A DNA stretch of 64,000 nucleotides, taken from Pseudocolwellia sp048296855. Its GTDB lineage: Bacteria; Pseudomonadota; Gammaproteobacteria; Enterobacterales; Alteromonadaceae. Position numbers and translations under genes: made by a program. The notes under the pieces were generated by a model. It was given only the letters and a program-made list of their open reading frames with translations. It was not told the DNA's origin and did no database searches. Below, one piece after another: positions 37,220 to 46,178 of this stretch. The stretch lies in NCBI GenBank assembly GCA_048296855.1, contig CP182631.1; one strand, given 5' to 3'. The stretch's first letter is position 1. Each line of letters begins with the position of its first letter.

Positions 37220-38932
37220 TTATTTTTTATTCTGCCAAAAACTAAAAAAGTTAAACCATTGGTATGGTTCTTTACGACAGTAAAATTCTAATCGCTGTGC
37301 ATATTTTTCAGCAAGCGACGAGAAGTATTCATTTCTTTCTTTACGTTTTACTTTTTTCGGTTGGGCAAACTCTTCAACATAAGCTGAGTAGCGCCCTTCT
37401 TCTTTCAAGCAAAACATTAAAAACACTTTACAGTCCATAATCGATGCTAGTGCAAAAGGCCCTTTAGCAAACGGGGCTTCTTCACCAATAAATGGAACGT
37501 TATAGACACTATCAGGATTATTAACCGAAGTACGATCAGCAAAAATAACAATGGCTTCACCGTCTTCAATTTTTTGTTTTAATTGAATAGAGTCAGCTGG
37601 CCCAAAGTCATTAATATGAATAAAGTTAATGGCAGCATCTTTGTTTACTTTTTTAAGGAAGTTATTAAATGATGGCGTATGTTCATTGTAGGTAATAACA
37701 TTAAGCTTACGTTTGTTTTCACCTGTACTAAATATTGCTCGACACACTTCCATGTTACCTAAATGTGCACTAAAAATAACCGCGCCATTGGCATTAATTA
37801 AAGATTGATAGGCGGCATCATTTTTAATGTCGATATCTTCAATATTTACCTTGCCCAACCAAGCATCAAACTTGTCGACAATAGATAGACCAAAGTTATA
37901 AAAAACTTTGAAACCTTTTCGAAACAGTTGACCTTGAGTTAAAGTGACATTATTTTTGTATTTGTACATGTTACTTAAGTAATGATGAATGCTTTTTCTA
38001 GCAACATCACCCGTTAAATAAAAGTAAATCATGACTGGAAATAAAACGACTTTAAAGAGCCAGTTACCTAAATATTTGTGCACAAATACGAGTACTTCAA
38101 TACCCAACATAAATCCACGTTCTTTTAACTTAGACCAATGTAAATCTTCAGGTTTATTTTGCTCTAGCTCGTTGTTTGACGGTTGCTCAGCCATTGCTTT
38201 TTTATTCCACTTTTGTGCGAGTAATTTAGGTAAGCGTAATAACATACCGAAAAACAAACGTGTATGCATTTTACTAATAATGACATTATCTTTAAATGCA
38301 TGAAAATGAGAAATACCAAATTCAGGATAATGCACTTTAGTTTGTACAAATTTAACAGGAACACCTTGCCAAATAAGCTTGACCATGACTTCAATATCAA
38401 AATCCATGCGCTTACCTAGCGAAGTATTTTGTATAAGCTTTGCATACGCCGCTAACGGATAAACCCTAAAGCCGCACATGGAGTCTATAACTTTACAAGA
38501 AAGTGTTTCTATTCCTACCCAAAAGTGAGTGATATAGCGCCCATAAAAACGCCCTTTAGAAATAGAATCGTCGTAAACAGGCTGACCACTGATCAAGCTT
38601 TCTGGCGAATCAGCGGCTTCTTTAATAAATTGATTAATATCGAGTAAATCATGCTGACCATCTGCATCAACTTGCAAGGCATGAGTCATATTCATGTTAA
38701 TAGCAGCAGCTAAACCTGTTTGCATAGCCGCACCTTTACCACCGTTTTCTTGATGATGAATTAAGGTAACTAAAGGAAACTCTTCCGAGACTTGCTTTAA
38801 AATTTCTCTTGTTGATGCTTGGCTGCCATCATCAACAATAATAATGGGGAAGTTAAATTCGCATAAAGAAGCAATGGTTTCTCTAATAACAATATCATGG
38901 TTATAGCATGGAATAACGAAACAATATTGCAT
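37220..38932 (-). CDS. Glycosyltransferase family 2 - LpxL-type acyltransferase fusion (APE cluster)
   Basis: 570 residues. Residues 1-240 are a GT2 domain: FVIPCYNHD, IIVDDGS, and the metal-binding DAD at about 89-91 (LQVDADGQHD). After a hydrophobic linker (about 275-305) comes an HtrB/LpxL-like acyltransferase domain with HLGNME at about 388-393, matching the H-x4-E motif, and IVIFADRT. This fusion is a regular part of APE clusters and probably links the aryl polyene to a lipid or sugar anchor in the inner membrane. It overlaps the dehydratase gene by one base. Confidence 0.92.
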   Translation of the reverse strand: MQYCFVIPCYNHDIVIRETIASLCEFNFPIIIVDDGSQASTREILKQVSEEFPLVTLIHHQENGGKGAAMQTGLAAAINMNMTHALQVDADGQHDLLDINQFIKEAADSPESLISGQPVYDDSISKGRFYGRYITHFWVGIETLSCKVIDSMCGFRVYPLAAYAKLIQNTSLGKRMDFDIEVMVKLIWQGVPVKFVQTKVHYPEFGISHFHAFKDNVIISKMHTRLFFGMLLRLPKLLAQKWNKKAMAEQPSNNELEQNKPEDLHWSKLKERGFMLGIEVLVFVHKYLGNWLFKVVLFPVMIYFYLTGDVARKSIHHYLSNMYKYKNNVTLTQGQLFRKGFKVFYNFGLSIVDKFDAWLGKVNIEDIDIKNDAAYQSLINANGAVIFSAHLGNMEVCRAIFSTGENKRKLNVITYNEHTPSFNNFLKKVNKDAAINFIHINDFGPADSIQLKQKIEDGEAIVIFADRTSVNNPDSVYNVPFIGEEAPFAKGPFALASIMDCKVFLMFCLKEEGRYSAYVEEFAQPKKVKRKERNEYFSSLAEKYAQRLEFYCRKEPYQWFNFFSFWQNKK

Positions 38933-39282
38933 TAGCGGTACACTGCTCGGCCAGAAGTGTGAGCACCATGTTCTGAGCTGTAATTAAAACTTACTTTAAG
39001 GTCTGACATTTTTTTTAAAATTAATTTTACTTGGTACTCAGGCGCAATTATCACTTGAAATTTTAAAGCATCAACGGAAAGGTATTGCTCAATTTTTAAA
39101 TCAAAATATTGTTCAACATAATGCATAACCCAATGTACTTGCACAACACCAGCTAATATTGGCGCCTGTGGAAAGTGCCCTTTAAAATAATATAAATCCG
39201 CAGGAATAGTTAAAGATAAAACCACTTCATCTTCATTAGCTTCTACGTGATCAACTTGAGGAAATAACACCTTATTATTCAA
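38932..39282 (-). CDS. FabA/FabZ-like hotdog dehydratase (APE cluster)
   Basis: 116 residues, the shorter dehydratase type of APE clusters. The motif YYFKGHFPQAPILAGVVQ holds the catalytic His in GHFP. It probably pairs with the dehydratase encoded at 28818, as two dehydratases act together in characterised APE pathways. It overlaps the genes on both sides. Cytoplasmic. Confidence 0.9.
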   Translation of the reverse strand: MNNKVLFPQVDHVEANEDEVVLSLTIPADLYYFKGHFPQAPILAGVVQVHWVMHYVEQYFDLKIEQYLSVDALKFQVIIAPEYQVKLILKKMSDLKVSFNYSSEHGAHTSGRAVYR

Positions 39283-40618
39283 AGAACTTCTCCATCTCTT
39301 TTTTATTCAATTTTCCGGAAGGATTATAAGGTAAAGCCTCTAAATAACGAAATCTTTTTGGTATAGCAATAGCTTCTAGATCTTCATGTAAAATCGAGGT
39401 TATATGACGATTAAAGACTAAATTTCGACTTTGTTTTAACTCAGCTTTCGCTTGTTCAGTTAATACAATAGCGGCAACTACTTGAGTGCCTCTTTTATTA
39501 TTAGCGGTTAAGCAGTAGGCATCGTCAATACAATCAATCGACTTTAAACATTGTTGCACATGATCTAACGACACTCTTTTTTCTTCTATTTTAACAATAC
39601 GATCAACTCGTCCACAAAGTTCAAATTCGTTGTCACTGATGATATTCACTCTATCGTCACATAGGTACCAATCAGGTTGAATAATATAAGGTGATTTTAT
39701 TTTGAGGCATTCAGACTCTTGATCGAGGGCGATATCAATATTCTTGAATGCTAACCAATGTTGTTTATCTTCGCTGAAACGCTGACGCCAAGCTATTCCG
39801 CCTGTTTCGGTACTGCCAAACACTTCAATTGGCGGTTGCTGTAATTCATTAGCTAACTGCAAACTTGCCTCTAAACTTAAAGGCCCCCCTGAAGAAAACA
39901 TACAAGAAATATGAGAAACATGATCTTTGTATACATTGTCTTTAATTAAGCGATGAAAGTGTGCAGGACTGCTGATTAACACGACTTTATCTAACGAGTA
40001 CTTTGTAATGTCGTGACACAAATGCTCTGGGTATTCATAAGGCTGCAATATAACGTTTCGTCCAGACCAAATAGGCCATATCAGTTTAAATAACAAACCA
40101 TAAATATGTTGATGTGATACGGTAGAAACTACACCTGAATCTTTCAAGTAATGACCAAAGCTTGCTTCTAGTTGCTGAACTTCCAGTAGTAAATGTGAAA
40201 ACTCTTTGTGAATAGCCTTCGCTTCACCGGTAGAGCCAGAGGTAAATAATATAACTCTTGTATCTGTATATATAATTAATGGCTCTGGGTTTACTGAACA
40301 ACCATCAGCTTGATACACAATAGTATTTTCAAAAGCGAGCTCATTCGCACCGGCTACACCTTGTACATGAGCTAAGCAAGTTTGTAATTGATTAGTGGTG
40401 CCGTTTTGAGGTAATACGATATTTTTACGAGCACCAAGTAAAGCAAAAAATAAAACCGAAAACTCATAAGCATCTTCGCAATAAAGCAACCATGTTTGAG
40501 CTGAATTTTGAATAAAAAGCGATCGATGAAATAAAACCGATTCAGACCATTGCTGAAACGTTTTAGCTTGTGAAATAAAATAAGTTTTATCGCTAGGTAA
40601 TGTAATCTGATTGGTCAT
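39275..40618 (-). CDS. AMP-dependent acyl/aryl ligase (APE cluster)
   Basis: 447 residues with adenylation motifs: the Thr/Ser/Gly-rich loop VILFTSGSTGEAKA, EVFGSTETGGIAW, CGRVDRIVKIEEKRVSL, and the catalytic Lys in YNPSGKLNKKE. It should activate the aryl acid from the ammonia lyase and load it on an ACP. It is slightly shorter than CoA ligases, as is usual for APE ligases. It overlaps the membrane protein gene upstream by 26 bases. Confidence 0.92.
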   Translation of the reverse strand: MTNQITLPSDKTYFISQAKTFQQWSESVLFHRSLFIQNSAQTWLLYCEDAYEFSVLFFALLGARKNIVLPQNGTTNQLQTCLAHVQGVAGANELAFENTIVYQADGCSVNPEPLIIYTDTRVILFTSGSTGEAKAIHKEFSHLLLEVQQLEASFGHYLKDSGVVSTVSHQHIYGLLFKLIWPIWSGRNVILQPYEYPEHLCHDITKYSLDKVVLISSPAHFHRLIKDNVYKDHVSHISCMFSSGGPLSLEASLQLANELQQPPIEVFGSTETGGIAWRQRFSEDKQHWLAFKNIDIALDQESECLKIKSPYIIQPDWYLCDDRVNIISDNEFELCGRVDRIVKIEEKRVSLDHVQQCLKSIDCIDDAYCLTANNKRGTQVVAAIVLTEQAKAELKQSRNLVFNRHITSILHEDLEAIAIPKRFRYLEALPYNPSGKLNKKEMEKFFE

Positions 40619-41150
40619 TTTTCTTAAATCGTTTTCTAACTATCCATTCACCAAGAAATAAAACACCCATAAGTACATAAGAAACTAAGCCATTATAAAA
40701 TGCCCAAATTTCATCACTTAAAAACACGGTGACTAAAGAGATAGAACCATTAATCAAGAAAAACACACACCATACTAAGGTAACTTTTTTGGTGTATTCA
40801 ACCGCATTAATAGTGAGTTTATCTCGAGCACTAGCAATTAAGGTAATAACTGAGGGAGGTTTAGCTAATGAATATAAAAATATACTCAAAAAACTTAAAC
40901 TCATAACTACAGGATATAATTTTAGTAAAAAGGATGAGTTATTAAAAAGGCTAAGCATTAATAAAATAATAATATTAATGCCTACAACTTTAATAAAAGG
41001 AATATTTATTGATGCCTTACTGTAGTAAAAGCGTAAACAAGCTAATAAAACTAACACTAAAGCAATATATGTAGGCTCTATCCATTTTAAGCCAAAAAAA
41101 ACAATTAACGGATAGAGTACAAAAACACTCCCTATAACAATATGTTTCAT
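40593..41150 (-). CDS. COG4648-type membrane protein (APE cluster)
   Basis: 185 residues with about six hydrophobic helices and little else. It resembles the COG4648 membrane proteins found between the ACP and ligase genes in many APE clusters. No motif suggests chemistry; a part in anchoring or export is possible. It starts six bases after the ACP gene and overlaps the ligase gene, so it is certainly in the operon. Confidence 0.82.
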   Translation of the reverse strand: MKHIVIGSVFVLYPLIVFFGLKWIEPTYIALVLVLLACLRFYYSKASINIPFIKVVGINIIILLMLSLFNNSSFLLKLYPVVMSLSFLSIFLYSLAKPPSVITLIASARDKLTINAVEYTKKVTLVWCVFFLINGSISLVTVFLSDEIWAFYNGLVSYVLMGVLFLGEWIVRKRFKKNDQSDYIT

Positions 41151-41155
41151 TAAAA

Positions 41156-41404
41156 TTAGCTAAGAGCTAATTTTTCAACGGCATCAACTACGTCTTTAAC
41201 AGTACGAACTTGTTTAAAATCTTCCGGTTCTATTTTTTTACCTGTTATTTCGCGTAATTTTACAACTAAATCAACAGCGTCAATACTATCAAGATCCATA
41301 TCTTCATATAAATGAGCATCCATTGAAATGTCTTCTTCATCTATTTCAAATAAAGTCACTAATATATTGCTAAGTACTTCGTAAATTTCTTCTCTATTTT
41401 TCAT
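41156..41404 (-). CDS. Acyl carrier protein (APE cluster, ACP 3)
   Basis: 82 residues. The phosphopantetheine serine lies in DMDLDSIDAVDL. It is an acidic four-helix carrier of normal length. It pairs with the ACP encoded 19 bases upstream; two adjacent ACPs are standard in APE clusters, one thought to hold the starter and the other the growing chain. Confidence 0.95.
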   Translation of the reverse strand: MKNREEIYEVLSNILVTLFEIDEEDISMDAHLYEDMDLDSIDAVDLVVKLREITGKKIEPEDFKQVRTVKDVVDAVEKLALS

Positions 41405-41422
41405 GTCAATTTAATACCTGAA

Positions 41423-41686
41423 TTATTTATTTTGTTCGATAAATTGGCATAATGATTTAACTGAGTAAAAATGTTTTTTACTGTCTTCAGAATCGCCATC
41501 AATTTTCACATTATACGCTTTTTTAATTGCTACACCCAATTCTAATGCGTCTATAGAATCTAAACCTAAGCCATCAATAAATAAGGGCTCTTCGTCTGAT
41601 ATATCTGCGGGTTCTATATCTTCTAATTCTAATGTTTCAATAATTAATTGTTTTACTTCTGTGATTAACTCATTCATGAGCGGCAA
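41423..41686 (-). CDS. Acyl carrier protein (APE cluster, ACP 2)
   Basis: 87 residues with the attachment serine in GLGLDSIDALEL. It overlaps the acyltransferase gene upstream by 17 bases. The C-terminal part (HFYSVKSLCQFI) resembles the ACP at 45912 more than the ACP at 41156, which suggests that these two are the same functional type. Confidence 0.95.
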   Translation of the reverse strand: MPLMNELITEVKQLIIETLELEDIEPADISDEEPLFIDGLGLDSIDALELGVAIKKAYNVKIDGDSEDSKKHFYSVKSLCQFIEQNK

Positions 41687-42446
41687 ATTCCTCTTTATAA
41701 TATTCTACTAAGTCTCGAGTAAGTTCTCTTACTGAGTTAGAAACTGATTCAGCTTCTCTATATTTTTGTGTTGATAATACAGGATTAACAACTAATTTGA
41801 CGGTAAATTTTTTATCGGGTATTTGATACCAAGCTAATTCTTTTGTTAACGTAGTTGGCGTAACCGTTAAAATAATAGGTACGATATCAACTTTTGTTCT
41901 TAATGCTATGTTGGCCGCTCCCCGTTTAAACTTTAAGGGTTTATCTATGCTACTTCTTGTTCCTTCAGGAAACACAATTAAATTATTACCTTCTTCAAAA
42001 GTTTTACTGCAATCCTTTAAAAACGTATCAGGATCTTCTTCATTATTTATATAGCCTGTATTTGTTACAACTCCTTTTAAAAAAGGATTTTTCCACAAAC
42101 CCGCTTTAACAACACAATCGGCATTTTCTATAATTGAAATTAACACAACCACATCAATTAAGGATGGGTGGTTAGCAATAACCAACTTGCCTTTATGTTG
42201 TTTTAACTGTTCTTCGTTTTCAATTTCGAGTGTGAGAATGCCAACAAAGCTCATATAATTTACGAACATTTTAAACGTTTTGTGTACTACTTTTCTAGCG
42301 CTGTATTTACGTTGGTATTCGTTATGTCGATGAATAAAGTTAACAATAGGAAAAACAATAAGGGTAAGTAAAATACCGCCAAAGCCGAATAAGGTGAATG
42401 CAGATCCTGTTGCAAATATTCTCCAGTATTTATTTATTTTTTTCAA
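41670..42446 (-). CDS. 1-acyl-glycerol-3-phosphate-type acyltransferase (APE cluster)
   Basis: 258 residues, PlsC-like. A hydrophobic N-terminal helix (about 13-33) is followed by the catalytic motif VIANHPSLID (H-x4-D) and the substrate motif FPEGTRSS. It probably acylates the product or its lipid anchor at the inner membrane. It overlaps the KS-like gene upstream by four bases and an ACP gene downstream, which fits an ACP-dependent acyl donor. Confidence 0.92.
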   Translation of the reverse strand: MKKINKYWRIFATGSAFTLFGFGGILLTLIVFPIVNFIHRHNEYQRKYSARKVVHKTFKMFVNYMSFVGILTLEIENEEQLKQHKGKLVIANHPSLIDVVVLISIIENADCVVKAGLWKNPFLKGVVTNTGYINNEEDPDTFLKDCSKTFEEGNNLIVFPEGTRSSIDKPLKFKRGAANIALRTKVDIVPIILTVTPTTLTKELAWYQIPDKKFTVKLVVNPVLSTQKYREAESVSNSVRELTRDLVEYYKEEFAAHE

Positions 42447-43177
42447 AATAAACTTCTACTGATACGCCATTGATAACGCTTAGACAGAATTACAGATTCT
42501 TTATTTTCTCCATGAAAAAACCTTAAAAAATCAAGAGGTTGAAATGTAGCTTTTTCATCACTATGTTCAGTTTGCTTTTCAAAGGTTAACTGAATACCTG
42601 TATCAGGTTGGTATTTAGTTAAAATAAAGGCGACTGATAAAGTTTGCTCTTTATTTGAAACATATTGACTGTATTGTTCTGGAACAATTTGATCGGTGTA
42701 AACGACTAAAATTTTATCTAAATGTTGGCTTTCTAGTTTTGCGTAAGCATCAACTATTGCCATCATTAATGAGTCTTCCCCTGCGGAAATAGCGGTCATA
42801 GGCTGCTTATTATTAGCAAAAATACTATATAAACCCGCTACAGCATTATGAACAGACAAACCAAAATGGGTGGGTGATAAGTCATTTTTAGTTGCAACAT
42901 CTTCAATTAATTTAGCTGTTTTATGTAAATCGCCGTGGCGTGAAGAAAAAACACAAGGAATATTACTTGCGTTATCACCAAGAGATTCCAGAATACAATG
43001 TAAGGAAAGTTTAGCGAAAGGACTTAATCTTCGGCGTTGCATTGCAGGTATTTGTTTTAAAGGAGGAAGATCTTCTTCAGGTAAGTAATTTAAGTCACCT
43101 TTTGCCCATAGCTGCCAATCTTCGGTAGTACGTATGTTTCCATACCATGCTACGCACTTTTCAATACCAAATTTCAT
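42443..43177 (-). CDS. KS-like chain-length-factor protein without catalytic Cys (APE cluster)
   Basis: 244 residues, matching only the N-terminal half of a ketosynthase (PF13723-type beta-ketoacyl synthase-like). The N-terminus YLPEEDLPPLKQIPAMQRRRL and FAKLSLHCILE are typical of the APE chain-length-factor proteins. Where an active KS has Cys, this protein has the LSVHNAVAG region, so it cannot condense on its own; a partner role for an active KS is expected. It is preceded by a 155-base gap, a possible internal promoter site. Confidence 0.87.
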   Translation of the reverse strand: MKFGIEKCVAWYGNIRTTEDWQLWAKGDLNYLPEEDLPPLKQIPAMQRRRLSPFAKLSLHCILESLGDNASNIPCVFSSRHGDLHKTAKLIEDVATKNDLSPTHFGLSVHNAVAGLYSIFANNKQPMTAISAGEDSLMMAIVDAYAKLESQHLDKILVVYTDQIVPEQYSQYVSNKEQTLSVAFILTKYQPDTGIQLTFEKQTEHSDEKATFQPLDFLRFFHGENKESVILSKRYQWRISRSLF

Positions 43178-43332
43178 AAATACATCAACCGCTAAAATAT
43201 GCGCAAATTCTACCTAAGCAGCCAGTTCAATTCAACTAAAGAATAGTTAACTATCTACAGCTAACATGAATCAATACAAGGTTATAACGTTGAAAACACA
43301 ATAATTCGTTCAATTAAAAAACAAATAAAGAG

Positions 43333-44097
43333 CTAAGCTTTATATTTATGCCAGCTGATCTTTTCTGCTTTTTCACACATATCGCTTAACGCTTTTTTAT
43401 TATCTAAAGTTTCAAAAACAACGGTACCTATATAGGTTTCTGATTCATTATATAAATTGCAGGTATTATAAGAAAAAAGAGAATGATTAAAGTTAAATGT
43501 TCCAATATTTTTAATAAGTACATTAGAGCAATTAAAAGAGAACAAATCAGTTAAGTTAGCTTGTGTTGCTTTAGTTAGTGCTTCTTTAGCTGTCCATAGT
43601 TTATAAAAATAGTAAGAGTCGTATTGCTTATTATTTAAAAGGGTTAACTCATCTTCCACACAAAATTCTTGAGCTAATTCAACAAACTTTCTAGGTTTAA
43701 TTTTTTCAATATCAATCCCTAGCTTTAACTGTTGTGAACTAATACATACTGCGGCAACAGAGCCACTATGAGTGATTGAAATTGAGAAACTATACTTTTG
43801 ATTGATGAGTAATTGAGTGTAATTCTCTATTTGGTAAGTCTTTATTTGGGCGATTTCTAAGTAACTGTTTTCTTTTGGTTCACCTTCTGCTTTTAAAGTC
43901 AGTGATTTTTGTTGGAGCAACTGAGTCGCAGCTTGAAGCAATAAAACTCGACTCAGGAGGAATTGTTGACGTTTTAATGGGCTTTTCATTGTATTAAAAC
44001 GATTTTTATCTTCATGATTCAATAAAGGAATATATTGGTTATATTGTTCAATAAACCATGAATCACTCACTTTTGCATATAAAATAAAAACCGACAT
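43333..44097 (-). CDS. 4'-phosphopantetheinyl transferase, Sfp type (APE cluster)
   Basis: 254 residues. The core motifs are GIDIEKIKPR and FYKLWTAKEALTKA, with magnesium-binding Asp and Glu. The long N-terminal part is normal for Sfp/AcpT enzymes. It converts apo-ACPs to the active form and probably serves the three ACPs here. It starts eight bases after the KS-like gene. The following 155 bases (43178-43332) are AT-rich with no gene. Confidence 0.92.
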   Translation of the reverse strand: MSVFILYAKVSDSWFIEQYNQYIPLLNHEDKNRFNTMKSPLKRQQFLLSRVLLLQAATQLLQQKSLTLKAEGEPKENSYLEIAQIKTYQIENYTQLLINQKYSFSISITHSGSVAAVCISSQQLKLGIDIEKIKPRKFVELAQEFCVEDELTLLNNKQYDSYYFYKLWTAKEALTKATQANLTDLFSFNCSNVLIKNIGTFNFNHSLFSYNTCNLYNESETYIGTVVFETLDNKKALSDMCEKAEKISWHKYKA

Positions 44098-44104
44098 GTA
44101 ATAA

Positions 44105-44746
44105 CTAAAACAAACGCTGAATGTGAGCAGGAATAGGAATACTTAGATTTTTTTTAATCAATTCATCAATGTTTAAATAATCCTCCTCATTGTCAATTTT
44201 ACCTATAATACCCGTTTCACATTTTTCAATAATAAAAGCATAACACTGACGTGAACTTTCAGTGATTGACCATACAATAACAATGCCTTGCGAGCTATGA
44301 CCTTCTAAAAAGTCCATTTCAGCTAATGCACAGCTTTTCATAAAAGGTTGCTCACTAGCACCTATAAAAACATTGGGGCCTTTTATATTAAACTCTTTGG
44401 CAATATAAAAGTTTGCCGCATTACCCACAGTAGCAATAAAATCAAAAGGCCTTATAGATTCATTATTCTTCATACTCGTAATAACCGATTGAAAAAGCTC
44501 TACACTTAAATATTCTGCGGCACTATATAAAGATAATGGCTTGGATGATTTTTTATATAGCTCTGAAGAGTTATTGAATAAACGATAGACAGCTAATAAC
44601 GACAACAAAGTAAACGTATCTAATCGTCTTACAGGTAAATCAGTTTCATTTTTCACTAAAGACCGTATATCTTTATCAGAAAGTTCGTTAGATACACTCA
44701 CCTTCTCATAAGCAATAAGAGCCAAGCACGGATCAGAGTTCATCAC
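44105..44746 (-). CDS. KS-like protein lacking the catalytic Cys (APE cluster)
   Basis: 213 residues, not found by me in standard APE gene lists. The segment IAKEFNIKGPNVFIGASEQP followed by a helix (FMKSCALAEMDFLEG) and SQGIVIVW follows the N-terminal ketosynthase fold, in which GP..T...AC.S is expected. Here the Cys position reads A-S-E-Q, and the C-terminal half with the two histidines is missing. So it is a short, inactive thiolase-fold protein, perhaps a second chain-length factor for the KS encoded directly upstream, which it overlaps by 14 bases. Function is inferred. Confidence 0.7.
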   Translation of the reverse strand: MMNSDPCLALIAYEKVSVSNELSDKDIRSLVKNETDLPVRRLDTFTLLSLLAVYRLFNNSSELYKKSSKPLSLYSAAEYLSVELFQSVITSMKNNESIRPFDFIATVGNAANFYIAKEFNIKGPNVFIGASEQPFMKSCALAEMDFLEGHSSQGIVIVWSITESSRQCYAFIIEKCETGIIGKIDNEEDYLNIDELIKKNLSIPIPAHIQRLF

Positions 44747-45890
44747 GAATTAACCTCTTGTTGCTGGTGAGTTTTATATTTTTTAAAATGACAGCAGCGT
44801 TATTCCCACCAAAGCCAAAATGATTAAGTAAAATATGTTCTGATAACATCATTTTTTCAACAGATGAAATAAAAGAATGCAAAAGATCATTTTTCTCTTG
44901 TTTTTGATATGTACATTCAGGAAGAATTTCTTGTTGAAAAAGATGCTCAAGCAAGGCTAATTCTAAAACACCACAAGCCCCTAATGTATGACCTAAAAAG
45001 GATTTAAATCCAAGTATCTCAGGTGCGTTATCAAGCGGCTTGAACAAACGAGTAATAGCATTACATTCAGCTAAATCACTCATTTGTGAAGCGGTTCCAT
45101 GTATTTTAATGAGATCGATATCTGATTTATTAATATTCCCATTAGCGAGTGCTTTTTCTACTACTTCAACAATATGGTCACCATTTTCATCTGTAATAGT
45201 TAAGCTAAAATCGTCACATGATGAATAACCACCTAACACCTCAAAAATAGTTGATGACTTGGGCATACTTGATAACATCAATACACCAACGCCCTCACCT
45301 AATAAAAGCCCATCTCGTGTATTTGAAAAAGGCCTAACACCTGAGTTACTAAATAAATCTAATGAATCAAATCCATTAATAGAGAGTTGATTGAAAAACT
45401 CGCAACCAATAACAAGCGCATGTTTAATTTTGTTGTGTTTTATAAATTGAGTAGCGTACAGCACAGCATTCGCACTCGAAGTACAAGCCGTATTAAAAGT
45501 GTAATGTATTGTATGTAAACCAAATAACGACGCTAGTTTTTGGCTTAACCTGTCAGTTTGGGATAACCAAATCGATTTATTTTCATCTGGCTCTACGCAC
45601 GCTATATCAAGAGATGTAGATCCTAAGAATAAGACAGTTTGAGCGAGTTCTTCAGAGGTTAAATTCGCTTGTTGAATAACGACCTCTATTTGAGAAGATA
45701 ACAACGAGATCATCTCATCAAATGTTTTGTGTAGCCTGTTTTTATTTATTGGAAAATAGAGCGCACTTTTGTTTTCAGCCGGAATTTCAACCGCTAACAT
45801 ATTTTCAGTATTATCAACAACATACTGACAATTTTTCTGTTCTCCTATCGCACTAATAGAAGCAGAAGCAACAACAAAAACTTTATTCAT
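44733..45890 (-). CDS. Beta-ketoacyl-ACP synthase (APE cluster, 5' module)
   Basis: 385 residues with Cys136 in NTACTSSANAV, His264 in KIHGTASQMSD and His301 in FLGHTLGACG, so it should be active. It is the most divergent of the three KS enzymes and belongs to a separate block with its own ACP, a KS-like partner, the phosphopantetheinyl transferase and the ABC exporter. It may start the chain or build a second acyl chain. Confidence 0.92.
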   Translation of the reverse strand: MNKVFVVASASISAIGEQKNCQYVVDNTENMLAVEIPAENKSALYFPINKNRLHKTFDEMISLLSSQIEVVIQQANLTSEELAQTVLFLGSTSLDIACVEPDENKSIWLSQTDRLSQKLASLFGLHTIHYTFNTACTSSANAVLYATQFIKHNKIKHALVIGCEFFNQLSINGFDSLDLFSNSGVRPFSNTRDGLLLGEGVGVLMLSSMPKSSTIFEVLGGYSSCDDFSLTITDENGDHIVEVVEKALANGNINKSDIDLIKIHGTASQMSDLAECNAITRLFKPLDNAPEILGFKSFLGHTLGACGVLELALLEHLFQQEILPECTYQKQEKNDLLHSFISSVEKMMLSEHILLNHFGFGGNNAAVILKNIKLTSNKRLIRDEL

Positions 45891-45911
45891 GCATATGTTC
45901 TTTTAATCATA

Positions 45912-46178
45912 TTAGCTATTTTCAGCAATTAAATTGGCAATACTATTAATTGTTGTTAAATGCTTTCGGCTTTCTTTAGAACCTTCAACTTTTATCGCAA
46001 AGGTTTTCTTTAATACCAAAGACAGTTGTAATGCATCTAAAGAGTCTAAACCTACTCGAGAGTCACTACCAAATAACATTTCATCATCTAAAATATCATT
46101 CCAAGCAATATCGTCTTCTTTTTCACATTCTTCAACAATCATTTTTTTTAGTTTTTGTTTTAACTCTTCTAGTTCCAC
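45912..46178 (-). CDS. Acyl carrier protein (APE cluster, ACP 1)
   Basis: 88 residues with the attachment serine in RVGLDSLDALQL. The N-terminus is unusually rich in Glu and Lys. It overlaps the ABC permease gene by 10 bases and precedes the KS gene by 21 bases, so it likely serves that KS. It resembles the ACP at 41423 in the HLTTINSIANLI ending. Confidence 0.95.
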   Translation of the reverse strand: MELEELKQKLKKMIVEECEKEDDIAWNDILDDEMLFGSDSRVGLDSLDALQLSLVLKKTFAIKVEGSKESRKHLTTINSIANLIAENS

